DNA of 40,353 nucleotides, taken from the NCBI RefSeq assembly GCF_005406215.1, contig NZ_NXMA01000014.1, positions 1 through 40,353 of the forward strand, written 5' to 3'. The position numbers were made by a program, and so were the translations under genes. Shown in pieces: positions 9,266 to 16,936 of the stretch. The notes under the pieces are model-generated. The model did no database searches. It saw nothing but the letters and a program-made list of their open reading frames with translations, and was not told the DNA's origin. Each line of letters starts with the position of its first letter. Positions within the stretch are counted from its first letter, which is position 1. Source of the DNA: Campylobacter aviculae (GTDB taxonomy: Bacteria; Campylobacterota; Campylobacteria; Campylobacterales; Campylobacteraceae).

Positions 9266-9308
9266 AAATTCAAACTCACAGAGTTAGTGAGCTTAATAAG
9301 GTGAATTT
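9266..9308 (+). promoter_or_regulatory. Structured thrS leader, possible tRNA-Thr anticodon-arm mimic
   Basis: AAATTCA (9266-9272) can pair with TGAATTT (9302-9308) just before the thrS start. Inside lies CTCAC (9275-9279), the 7-nt loop AGAGTTA and GTGAG (9287-9291), a 5-bp stem with a 7-nt loop as in an anticodon arm. The loop positions equivalent to 34-36 read AGU, which would decode the Thr codon ACU. The Shine-Dalgarno AAGG (9298-9301) falls in the internal loop. An alternative AACTC/GAGTT stem competes. E. coli thrS is repressed by ThrRS binding such a mimic. Here it is only a structural inference. Confidence 0.35.
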
Positions 9309-9313
9309 TATTT

Positions 9314-11125
9314 ATGGAAAAAGAAATTATTGCATTTTTAGATACTGAAAAAATAGTTGATTTACAAAGCGTTCAATCTAAAAACAACCTAAAAGAAGTC
9401 TATTTTGATAATTCTAAAGAGAGTTTAGAAGTGATACGCCATTCTTGCGCTCATTTAATGGCGCAAGCAATTAAAAGTTTATATCCGGAAGCTAAATTTT
9501 TTGTAGGTCCTGTTATAGAAGATGGTTTTTACTATGATTTTCGCGTGGAAAATAAAATTGGTGAAGAAGATTTAGTAAAAATTGAAAAGAAAATGAAAGA
9601 GCTTGCTGAAGCTAAAATTGAAATCGGTAAATATGAAATAAGCAAAAAAGAAGCTTTGCAAAAATTCCAAAATGATGATTTAAAACAAGAAGTATTACTT
9701 CGAATTCCTGATGGACAAGTGAGTATTTACACTCAAGGTGATTTTGAAGATTTATGTCGAGGTCCTCATGTACCCAATACAAAATTTTTACGTTTTTTCA
9801 AGCTTACTCGCGTTGCCGGAGCGTATTTGGGTGGCGATGAAAAAAGAGAAATGCTAACGCGTATTTATGGAACCGCTTTTGCTGATAAAGAAAGTTTAAA
9901 AGAATATTTAACGATTATAGAAGAGGCTAAAAAAAGAGATCATAGAAAATTAGGAACTGAACTTAAACTTTTTACTTTTGATGATGAAATAGGCGGAGGA
10001 CTTCCTATTTGGTTAAGCAATGGTGCAAGGCTTAGATCAAAACTTGAACATATGCTTTATAAAATACATCGTTTGCGCGGCTATGAACCCGTAAGAGGAC
10101 CAGAACTTTTAAAAGCTGATGCTTGGAAGATTAGTGGGCATTATGCAAATTACAAAGAAAATATGTATTTTACTCAAATTGATGAACAAGAATACGGCAT
10201 AAAACCAATGAACTGCGTTGGACACATTAAGATTTACCAAAGTGATGTAAGAAGTTATCGTGATTTACCCTTAAAATTCTTCGAATACGGAGTAGTGCAT
10301 AGACATGAAAAAAGTGGGGTTTTACATGGGCTTTTTAGAGTGAGAGAATTCACCCAAGATGATGCTCATATTTTTTGTATGCCAAGCCAGATTAAAGAAC
10401 AAGTTTTAGAAATTTTAGCCTTTGTGGATAATTTAATGAGATTATTCGATTTTAGTTATGAAATGGAAATTTCAACCAAGCCTGAAAAGGCTATTGGTGA
10501 TGATGAAATTTGGAATATGGCTACTAAAGCTTTAAAAGAAGCCTTAGATGAACAAGGTTTGAAATACGGTATTGATGAAGGTGGCGGGGCCTTTTATGGA
10601 CCGAAAATTGATATTAAAATCACTGATGCATTGAAAAGAAAATGGCAATGTGGGACCATACAAGTGGATTTTAATTTGCCAAGCCGCTTTAAACTTGAAT
10701 ACACTGATAACAATAACGAAAAAAAACAACCTGTCATGCTCCATCGTGCTATTTTGGGTTCTTTTGAAAGATTTATAGGAATTTTAACCGAGCATTGTGC
10801 TGGAGAATTTCCATTTTTCATTGCTCCAACTGCTGTTGGAATTATACCGATTTCCGATTCTCACCTTGTTTATGCTAAAGAAATACAAACAATGCTTTTA
10901 AAATTAGATATTGACAGCGAAGTATATGAAAAAAATGAAAGCTTAAGTAAAAAAATTCGGACAGCGGAAAAACAAAGATTGCCTATGATTTTAGTTTTGG
11001 GTGATGATGAAGTAGCAAAGCGTAGTGTTGCGCTTAGAGATAGAAGGGCTAAGGAGCAAAAAAATCTTAGTCTGGATGAATTTATTAATTTAGTTAAGGA
11101 GAAGATGAGTGAGGTACATTTTTGA
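9314..11125 (+). CDS. thrS: Threonyl-tRNA synthetase
   Basis: ThrRS charges tRNA-Thr and edits mis-charged Ser-tRNA. The 603-aa protein begins almost directly with the editing domain: HSCAH (His43, His47) is the HxxxH editing motif, found near residue 73 in E. coli. The N-terminal TGS domain is therefore cut down or absent. The class II catalytic core shows the zinc-binding region KPMNCVGH, motif 2 around [24 protein letters not shown], and motif 3 [15 protein letters not shown]. The C-terminal anticodon-binding domain ends at the infC start. The ATG at 9314 has AAGG 12 nt upstream, a rather long spacing. Confidence 0.97.
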   Translation: MEKEIIAFLDTEKIVDLQSVQSKNNLKEVYFDNSKESLEVIRHSCAHLMAQAIKSLYPEAKFFVGPVIEDGFYYDFRVENKIGEEDLVKIEKKMKELAEAKIEIGKYEISKKEALQKFQNDDLKQEVLLRIPDGQVSIYTQGDFEDLCRGPHVPNTKFLRFFKLTRVAGAYLGGDEKREMLTRIYGTAFADKESLKEYLTIIEEAKKRDHRKLGTELKLFTFDDEIGGGLPIWLSNGARLRSKLEHMLYKIHRLRGYEPVRGPELLKADAWKISGHYANYKENMYFTQIDEQEYGIKPMNCVGHIKIYQSDVRSYRDLPLKFFEYGVVHRHEKSGVLHGLFRVREFTQDDAHIFCMPSQIKEQVLEILAFVDNLMRLFDFSYEMEISTKPEKAIGDDEIWNMATKALKEALDEQGLKYGIDEGGGAFYGPKIDIKITDALKRKWQCGTIQVDFNLPSRFKLEYTDNNNEKKQPVMLHRAILGSFERFIGILTEHCAGEFPFFIAPTAVGIIPISDSHLVYAKEIQTMLLKLDIDSEVYEKNESLSKKIRTAEKQRLPMILVLGDDEVAKRSVALRDRRAKEQKNLSLDEFINLVKEKMSEVHF

Positions 11126-11640
11126 GTAAAGAAAAAGAAGTATTGCTTAATGAAGATATACAAGCGGGTGAAATCAGATGTATAGGTGATGATGGCAAGG
11201 TTTATGGCATTATTAGTAGTGAAGAAGGTTTAGAAATAGCTAACAAGCTAGGACTTGATCTTGTTATGATAGCTCCAGATGCTAAACCGCCTGTATGTAA
11301 GATTATGGATTATGGAAAATTCCGTTATCAGCAAGAAAAGAAACAAAAAGAAGCCAAGAAAAAGCAAAAAGTTATTGATATAAAAGAAATTAAACTTTCA
11401 ATTAAAATTGCCCAAAATGATATCAATTATAAGGTTAAACATGCACTTGAATTTTTATCTCAAGGTAAGCATGTAAGATTTCGCGTATTTTTAAAAGGTC
11501 GAGAAATGGCTACTCCTGAAGCCGGGATAACTTTACTCGAAAAAATTTGGACTATGATAGAAAATGAAGCAAATCGCGATAAAGAGCCTAATTTTGAAGG
11601 ACGTTATGTCAATATGCTTGTAACGCCTAAAAAATCTTAA
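11122..11640 (+). CDS. infC: Translation initiation factor IF-3
   Basis: IF-3 binds the 30S subunit and checks start codons and initiator tRNA. The 172-aa protein has the N-terminal domain ([36 protein letters not shown]), a Lys-rich linker (about residues 70-90) and the C-terminal domain ([14 protein letters not shown]). The start is TTG, overlapping the thrS stop as TTGA (11122-11125). Atypical infC starts are common because IF-3 represses its own rare-start mRNA. The operon order thrS-infC is kept, but rpmI-rplT are 18 kb away instead of following directly. Confidence 0.95.
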   Translation: MSKEKEVLLNEDIQAGEIRCIGDDGKVYGIISSEEGLEIANKLGLDLVMIAPDAKPPVCKIMDYGKFRYQQEKKQKEAKKKQKVIDIKEIKLSIKIAQNDINYKVKHALEFLSQGKHVRFRVFLKGREMATPEAGITLLEKIWTMIENEANRDKEPNFEGRYVNMLVTPKKS

Positions 11641-11650
11641 TGGGTTTTTA

Positions 11651-12520
11651 ATGCCAAGAGAAAATTTGATACAAAATGTAAATCAACAAGATTTTGAAGT
11701 GTTTTTTTCAAATCTAGTTCCTACAAATAGAACTTTAGACTTTTACGTTGATTTTAACAAATGTTTAAAAAACAAAAATGAAATTTCTTATCAATTATAT
11801 AAATTAAATTATTTGCTTAATAAAGAAAATTTATTAGAAGCTATAAAATTTATTTTTAATCGTGAAGGTTCAGAAGTTTTCAATATTCTCAACTTGCTTA
11901 TAGCGGTTAGAGATAATCGAGAAAATATTATTTTTGACAATCAGTTTGTAGAAATAAAAGAGTGTTTTAAAACTCCTGAATCAGTTTATAAATTTATTCA
12001 AGATTCTGGTCTTGAAATAATTTTTAAAGATAATATTAAAGATTTAAACGATTATGTTTTTGGAATAGAAGTTGGTATGGATACTAATGCTAGAAAAAAT
12101 CGTAGCGGAAAAAACATGGAAAATTATTTCGAAAACTTACTTTTAAGAGAAAAATTTATTAAAAATAAAGATTTTTATACCCAAGTTAAAAACAACACGC
12201 TTGATGAAAATGTAAAGAAAATATTAGGTATTGATGTTAAGAAATTCGATTTTGTAATTCGAACTAAAAAAAATAACTATTATATTGAAATTAATTTTTT
12301 TGGAACTAACGGATCGAAACCAAACGAAACCGATAGATCTTATATATCAATAGCTCAAAAATTTCAAAATTTAAAAAATGATCATTTTATATGGATTACG
12401 GATGGGTATGGATGGAAAAATTCTAAAAATACTTTAAAAGAAGCGTATAGTAAGGTTTGTATGTATAATCTAGCAAACTTAAATTATTTTATAGAAAAAT
12501 TAAAAAATGAAAATATATAA
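11651..12520 (+). CDS. DpnII-family type II restriction endonuclease (predicted GATC)
   Basis: The 289-aa protein resembles DpnII/DpnB endonucleases, which cut unmethylated GATC. It has GMDTNARKNRSGKNMEN near residues 138-154. The nuclease core KFDFVI...YYIEINFF, then GSKPNETDRSY and FIWITDGYGWK, supplies the acidic/Glu residues of a PD-(D/E)xK-like site. Its length matches the roughly 290-aa DpnII. The ATG lies 10 bp after infC with no good Shine-Dalgarno, so it may rely on infC translation. Its end overlaps the methylase start by 14 nt. Base composition looks even more A/T-rich than infC, consistent with transfer. The specificity is inferred from family resemblance only. Confidence 0.85.
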   Translation: MPRENLIQNVNQQDFEVFFSNLVPTNRTLDFYVDFNKCLKNKNEISYQLYKLNYLLNKENLLEAIKFIFNREGSEVFNILNLLIAVRDNRENIIFDNQFVEIKECFKTPESVYKFIQDSGLEIIFKDNIKDLNDYVFGIEVGMDTNARKNRSGKNMENYFENLLLREKFIKNKDFYTQVKNNTLDENVKKILGIDVKKFDFVIRTKKNNYYIEINFFGTNGSKPNETDRSYISIAQKFQNLKNDHFIWITDGYGWKNSKNTLKEAYSKVCMYNLANLNYFIEKLKNENI

Positions 12521-13337
12521 AATAGATAATTCTTTTCAAATTTATGAAGGAAATTGTTTAAAAATCTTACCAAAACTTGATTATGAATTTGATTTTATAT
12601 TTGCAGATCCTCCTTATTTTTTATCCAACGATGGCTTAAGTATTCAAAATGGTAAAATTGTAAGCGTAAATAAAGGGGATTGGGATAGAGGTTTAAAATC
12701 TAAAGAGATTGACGACTTTAATTACACTTGGTTAAAACTTGCTAAGGAAAAATTAAGTCAAAGTGGAAGTTTATGTATAAGTGGAACCTATCACAACATT
12801 TTTTCAATTGGAAAAATGTTACAAGATTTAAATTATAAAATTCTAAATATTATCACTTGGCAAAAAACTAATCCGCCTCCTAATTTTTCCTGTCGTTATC
12901 TTACTCATTCAACAGAACAAATTATTTGGGCTAGAAAAAGTAATAAACATAAACATATCTTTAATTATGAGTTGATGAGAAAAATTAATAATAATAAACA
13001 AATGAAAGATGTTTGGCAATTTAGTGCTATTGCTCCTTGGGAAAAAATTAACGGAAAACATCCTACACAAAAACCCTTGGCTTTACTCGTGCGTTTAATT
13101 GCAATGGCAAGCAATTCAGATAGCATTATTTTAGATCCTTTCTCTGGATCAAGTAGTACTGGAATTGCGGCAAATTTATTAAGACGTAGATTTATAGGAA
13201 TTGAGCAAGAAAAGGAATTTATTGAAATTTCATTAAAACGAAAAAAAGAATTAATAAATAAGTCACAAATAATACAAAAAAAAATTAAAGATTTTAAAAT
13301 TATTACAGAACAATGCGAGAAAATCCTGCCTTTTTAA
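12507..13337 (+). CDS. DpnA-like adenine-specific DNA methyltransferase of the restriction pair
   Basis: The 276-aa enzyme is a beta-class amino-methyltransferase. The catalytic FADPPYFLSND (about residues 31-41) comes first, and the SAM-binding LDPFSGSSSTGIAA (about 210-223) comes late, followed by FIGIEQEKEF. NPPPNFSCRYLTHSTEQIIWA and GKHPTQKP are typical of the DpnA/HindIII-type N6-adenine family. It should protect the host from the adjacent endonuclease. In Streptococcus, DpnA also methylates single-stranded DNA. The start overlaps the endonuclease by 14 nt and the 3' end overlaps ctsM by 25 nt. Confidence 0.88.
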   Translation: MKIYKIDNSFQIYEGNCLKILPKLDYEFDFIFADPPYFLSNDGLSIQNGKIVSVNKGDWDRGLKSKEIDDFNYTWLKLAKEKLSQSGSLCISGTYHNIFSIGKMLQDLNYKILNIITWQKTNPPPNFSCRYLTHSTEQIIWARKSNKHKHIFNYELMRKINNNKQMKDVWQFSAIAPWEKINGKHPTQKPLALLVRLIAMASNSDSIILDPFSGSSSTGIAANLLRRRFIGIEQEKEFIEISLKRKKELINKSQIIQKKIKDFKIITEQCEKILPF

Positions 13338-14401
13338 AAGAACAAATCATCACTTATCTTGGCAACAAAAGAGCTTTGTTGGATTTTTTAGAACAAGGTT
13401 TTAAGTTTGCCAAAAAAGAACTCAAAAAAGATAAATTTAGCTTTTGTGATATCTTTAGTGGTTCAGGTATAGTAAGCCGTTTTGCTAAGTCTCATTCAAA
13501 TTTTATAGTTGCTAATGATTTAGAAGATTATTCTAGGGTAATTAATATGTGTTATCTTAGCAACCAAGATGAAAGCTTAAAAGATCATTTATCTACTTTT
13601 TATAAAAAACTTTTATCAAATATCGTGTTTGAAAAAGGTTTTATAAGTGAGTTATATGCTCCAAAAGATGAAAAAAAAATTCAAAAAAATGATCGAGTTT
13701 TTTACACCATAGAAAACGCTATATACTTAGATACTTTAAGAAAAAAAATTGATCAAGAAATTCCAAATGAATTTAGGCACTTTTTTATCGCACCGCTTTT
13801 ATATGAAGCAAGTGTGCATTCTAATACAAGTGGCGTTTTTAAAGGGTTTTATAAAGATAAAAACGGAATAGGTAAATTTGGCGGTGAAGGAGAAAATGCT
13901 TTAAAACGGATCAAAGGTAGAATTGATTTGAAATTGCCAATCTTTTCAAATTTTCATTGTCCTTTTCTCGTGGAACAAAAAGATGCTAATGATGTGGCCA
14001 AAGAAATGGATCTTTTAGATGTGGTTTATCTTGATCCACCTTATAATCAGCATCCTTATGGATCAAATTATTTTATGCTTAATTTAATCGCAAATTACCA
14101 AAAACCGATTGAAATTTCTCAAGTCAGTGGAATTCCAAAGGATTGGAATCGAAGCATTTACAATAATGCTAAAAGTGCTGAAGATGCTTTATTTGATCTC
14201 ATTTCTCTTCTTAAAGCAAAAATTATTTTACTTTCTTATAATTGCGAAGGTTTTGTAAAAAAAGAAAATTTTATAAAACGCTTAGAAAAGTTAGGAAAAT
14301 GCCATATTATCGAACAAAAATACAATGCTTTTAGAGGAAGTAGAAATTTAAAAAATCGTGCTATTTATGTAAAAGAGCAATTGTATATTTTGATAAAATA
14401 A
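13313..14401 (+). CDS. ctsM: Orphan adenine methyltransferase CtsM-like (Cj0208 homologue)
   Basis: The 362-aa methylase has ITYLGNKRALLDFL near the N-terminus, SAM-binding FCDIFSGSGIVSRF (about residues 46-59) and the catalytic VVYLDPPYNQHPYGSNYF (about 238-255), the alpha-class order seen in D12-type adenine methylases. By sequence and position after infC it matches Cj0208. That enzyme is reported as CtsM, which methylates RAATTY and lets C. jejuni recognise its own DNA during natural transformation. The start MREN lies inside the end of the upstream methylase and has no obvious Shine-Dalgarno, so it is probably translationally coupled. The identity is recalled, not searched. Confidence 0.8.
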   Translation: MRENPAFLKEQIITYLGNKRALLDFLEQGFKFAKKELKKDKFSFCDIFSGSGIVSRFAKSHSNFIVANDLEDYSRVINMCYLSNQDESLKDHLSTFYKKLLSNIVFEKGFISELYAPKDEKKIQKNDRVFYTIENAIYLDTLRKKIDQEIPNEFRHFFIAPLLYEASVHSNTSGVFKGFYKDKNGIGKFGGEGENALKRIKGRIDLKLPIFSNFHCPFLVEQKDANDVAKEMDLLDVVYLDPPYNQHPYGSNYFMLNLIANYQKPIEISQVSGIPKDWNRSIYNNAKSAEDALFDLISLLKAKIILLSYNCEGFVKKENFIKRLEKLGKCHIIEQKYNAFRGSRNLKNRAIYVKEQLYILIK

Positions 14402-14402
14402 T

Positions 14403-15032
14403 TTATTCTTTTCCGTCAAGTATAGGTACAAAAAGACATTCTTCGAGAATTTCTTTTTGTAAATTTGTGCCGTTTTTAGTGATTCTTGTGATAAATTGCT
14501 TTCCATTGTGCAAAATCGGAGCTACTAAAATTCCTCCATCTATAAGCTGATCAAGCAAAATTTCAGGAATCTGTGTGGCATAAGCAGAAAATAAAATCCT
14601 ATCATAAGGTGCATAATTTTTCCATCCATTTTGCCCATCATCAAAACGAACGTTGATGTTGCTAAATCCTAAATCTCTAAAAGTTTGTGAAGCACTTTTG
14701 GCTAGTTTTTCTATGCGTTCTATAGTAAAGACTCTTCGAATCACACGACTTAGAATAGCAGCTTGGTAACCACTGCCGCATCCTATTTCTAAAACGCTAT
14801 CTGCATCTTTAAAATTTAAAGCCATAGTCATTTTTGCAACAGTTAAAGGAGAGCTAATCCATTGAGAATTAGCTAAAGGTAAGGCATCTAAACGATATGC
14901 ATGTGCTTTTAAAGGAGAAAAAATTTCACGTGGGACTTGGCAAAAAGCATTAAAGAGCTCTTCATTGATAAAAATTTTTTGTGCGATTTCTTCAGCCATC
15001 ATCTTGCATCGTTTTTGTTCAAATGTGTTCAT
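14403..15032 (-). CDS. pcm: Protein-L-isoaspartate O-methyltransferase
   Basis: Pcm methylates isoaspartyl residues in aged proteins, starting their repair. The 209-aa protein has the SAM-binding motif VLEIGCGSGYQAAIL (about residues 79-93), the family motif around PLANSQWISSPLTVAKMT, FTIERIEKLA, and the YDRILFSAYATQIPE segment near 140. Its length is normal. It converges with ctsM, whose stop is 1 bp away. In the remembered C. jejuni map argC, argB and argD lie between these two genes, but none are here. Confidence 0.93.
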   Translation of the reverse strand: MNTFEQKRCKMMAEEIAQKIFINEELFNAFCQVPREIFSPLKAHAYRLDALPLANSQWISSPLTVAKMTMALNFKDADSVLEIGCGSGYQAAILSRVIRRVFTIERIEKLAKSASQTFRDLGFSNINVRFDDGQNGWKNYAPYDRILFSAYATQIPEILLDQLIDGGILVAPILHNGKQFITRITKNGTNLQKEILEECLFVPILDGKE

Positions 15033-15110
15033 TATTTCTCCTAAAATAAAGAAAAATTGTAACGAATAATGTTTTGAAATTTGATTAAAAATAAAAATTT
15101 ATTTCTTTGA

Positions 15111-15157
15111 TTAAGTGTTAAAATTTTGTTGAATTAAAAATATTTTTAAGTGTTAAA
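15111..15157. repeat. Pair of 12-bp direct repeats upstream of pcm
   Basis: TTAAGTGTTAAA occurs at 15111-15122 and again at 15146-15157, about three helical turns apart, in the 150-bp gap between pcm and the 308-aa gene. The spacing would suit two same-face protein sites. The low complexity of the region means chance is possible. Confidence 0.35.
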
Positions 15158-15182
15158 TATGGATTGATGATTAAAGCATAAG

Positions 15183-16109
15183 TTATTTAAGCAAATTTTT
15201 TAAAAGCGTAGAATGATCCTTTTGTTGCATAAAAGTACTTTCTTCTTCTAACTTAAGCTTGTTAAAATCTTTAAGCTTTTCTAAATCTGCTTTAATATTG
15301 TTCCAAAGTATTTTTAAAAGCGTAGGATCGCTAGAATTGGTTGTATTCTTTTTGTCTTTTTCTAATTTTTTTACATTTTCTGTAGCTTTTGCATAATCAA
15401 GCTTTAAGTTATTGTTAAAATAAGCAGGAAAGCTACTTGTTGTGCCATCATCTAAAACTTGAAATAATGCTATATTGATAAAAGCATCAAGATTTTCTAA
15501 ATCCTTAAAATCACTATTTTGTATTTTATTTAAAAAATCTTTTCTTTCTTCTGTACTTAAGTTTTTTTCTGTAGTAAAGAGAAATTTATAGTCTCTGTCA
15601 AAATCCATAAAATCAAGTGGATCGTATTTCTTATAATCTAATTTGTTTTTTGAGATAAAATTGGCAGCAGAGCTTAAATTTTTACCATCTATAGTATGAA
15701 TATCTGCTTGTATATAAAAAGTGTCATTTAAATCTATTTTTATATCACTTATATATGCTCCTTTGCAATAAATATTTACATCTTCTAAAGGTTGTTTTAA
15801 AAATTCGATAATAAAACCTTGTTCTTTTTTACTTAAAGAATTAAAATCTATCGCGTTACCATCAAGATCTTTAATATTTTCTAGATATTTAGAAAGCTCC
15901 TTTTTAACATAATCATCAGAATTATCACAAAAAAGCATTTCTAACTCATCTTTTTTTAAATTCTTATTTTCATCTTTAAGAAGTATTGTTTCTATTTCTT
16001 TATCTAAAATTTTTTGCCAGTCTTCAGTACTTTGCCCCCAGCCGCTTGTTATAAGCTCTCCACGTTCGTAGCAAAGCGCTTCATTTGTTAAGATGAAACC
16101 ACTATTCAT
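15183..16109 (-). CDS. Hypothetical 308-aa protein
   Basis: I do not recognise this protein. It is 308 aa, acidic and Lys/Asp/Asn-rich, with no signal peptide or membrane helix. It opens MNSGFILTNEALCYERGE. Predicted helices dominate, with charged coiled-coil-like stretches near residues 60-90 and 235-300 (ENVKKLEKDKKN, LEKLKDFNKLKLEEE). A beta-looking middle part (YISDIKIDLNDTFYIQADIH) sits near residue 120. The ATG is followed backwards by an in-frame TAA, so the start is fixed; AAAGG lies 11 nt upstream. It lies alone in an island between pcm and pncB with the broken secreted gene. A toxin or immunity role would be speculation. Confidence 0.6.
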   Translation of the reverse strand: MNSGFILTNEALCYERGELITSGWGQSTEDWQKILDKEIETILLKDENKNLKKDELEMLFCDNSDDYVKKELSKYLENIKDLDGNAIDFNSLSKKEQGFIIEFLKQPLEDVNIYCKGAYISDIKIDLNDTFYIQADIHTIDGKNLSSAANFISKNKLDYKKYDPLDFMDFDRDYKFLFTTEKNLSTEERKDFLNKIQNSDFKDLENLDAFINIALFQVLDDGTTSSFPAYFNNNLKLDYAKATENVKKLEKDKKNTTNSSDPTLLKILWNNIKADLEKLKDFNKLKLEEESTFMQQKDHSTLLKNLLK

Positions 16110-16284
16110 TTAATAAACAACCTTTAATATTTAATTATTTCTTATTTTTTTGTAAAACGAGCATTACTTTGAAAACTTTATTAAGTAATTTTCCTATAAG
16201 CTTATTTTTCACAAAATTATATGAGTCTATATCATCAACAAATTCAATTTATTTTTGTAGATCTTACTACAAGATTAAAATAGC

Positions 16285-16711
16285 TTAAGCAGATATATCT
16301 AAAAGCTGATCTTTTTTACTAGTATCTGCTTGATTATCAACATTTGTAGAATTGCTAGTATCTTTGCTTACCTCGATATTTTTTTCTTTGTCTTCTTTGT
16401 TTTCTTGTTCGAGTTTTGCTTCTTCAAGTTTTAACAAAGGTTTTGCTGTATAACGCAAACTTGTATCAATAACTTGATTGCAACATTGAGAATATATTAA
16501 CCCCACAATATATCCTTTAGTGATATATGCAAATACCTAATTTAGCACAAGCTTGATGTTGATAAATTGGTTGACTGATAGTTTGATAATTATGAAAATC
16601 TTTGCAAGTTAAAATTCTACTTTGTTTTGAATTGTTAGTATTTTCGTTGCTATTATTTGAAGCCAAAGCAACACTAGATAATAATGCTAAACCTAAGGTA
16701 ATTTTTTTCAT
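16285..16711 (-). pseudogene. Secreted cysteine-containing small protein, probably split by a frameshift
   Basis: The first frame (16711-16517, 64 aa) has a clear signal peptide MKKITLGLALLSSVALASNN, then LTCKDFHNYQTISQPIYQHQ and QACAKLGICI before a stop. A second frame (16506-16285, 73 aa, GTG start) carries YSQCCNQVIDTSLRYTAKP and a Lys/Glu-rich tail. The +1 frame is open upstream of that GTG back through 16536. Removing one base between 16519 and 16536 would fuse both into one protein of about 141 aa. AAAGG before the GTG would also allow two coupled genes, but the second half alone lacks a signal peptide. The family is unknown to me. Confidence 0.6.
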
Positions 16712-16752
16712 TTTAAACCTTTTCTATGATTAAAATTTCGGTATTACAAATA

Positions 16753-16758
16753 ATTATA
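16753..16758 (-). promoter_or_regulatory. -10 box for the secreted-protein gene
   Basis: The minus strand reads TTTTTTAATATTATAATTAT, with TATAAT 42 nt before the ATG at 16711 and a T-rich run ahead of it. The rest of the 225-bp gap to pncB (16712-16936) shows no gene. Confidence 0.5.
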
Positions 16759-16936
16759 ATATTAAAAAATTAATTTGATATTAAAATTAGGAAAAGATAA
16801 AAATTTTAAAAATTTAAAGTTTAAGAAAAATTACTCATTTATCAATCAGATCCAAAATCGCATTTTAGTGTTATTACAATTTGAAAAAAACAAATAGTAG
16901 AATTATGTGAGCGTGGTTAGATAGAATTCATCGCTA

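Noticed and set aside
11651-13337. Mobile element carrying the restriction pair
   Set aside because: No transposase, integrase, long inverted repeats or tRNA site is seen; only 8-bp words match at the borders.
16135-16212. 26-codon minus-strand GTG frame, basic and amphipathic
   Set aside because: It lacks a ribosome site and is short enough to be chance in A/T-rich DNA.
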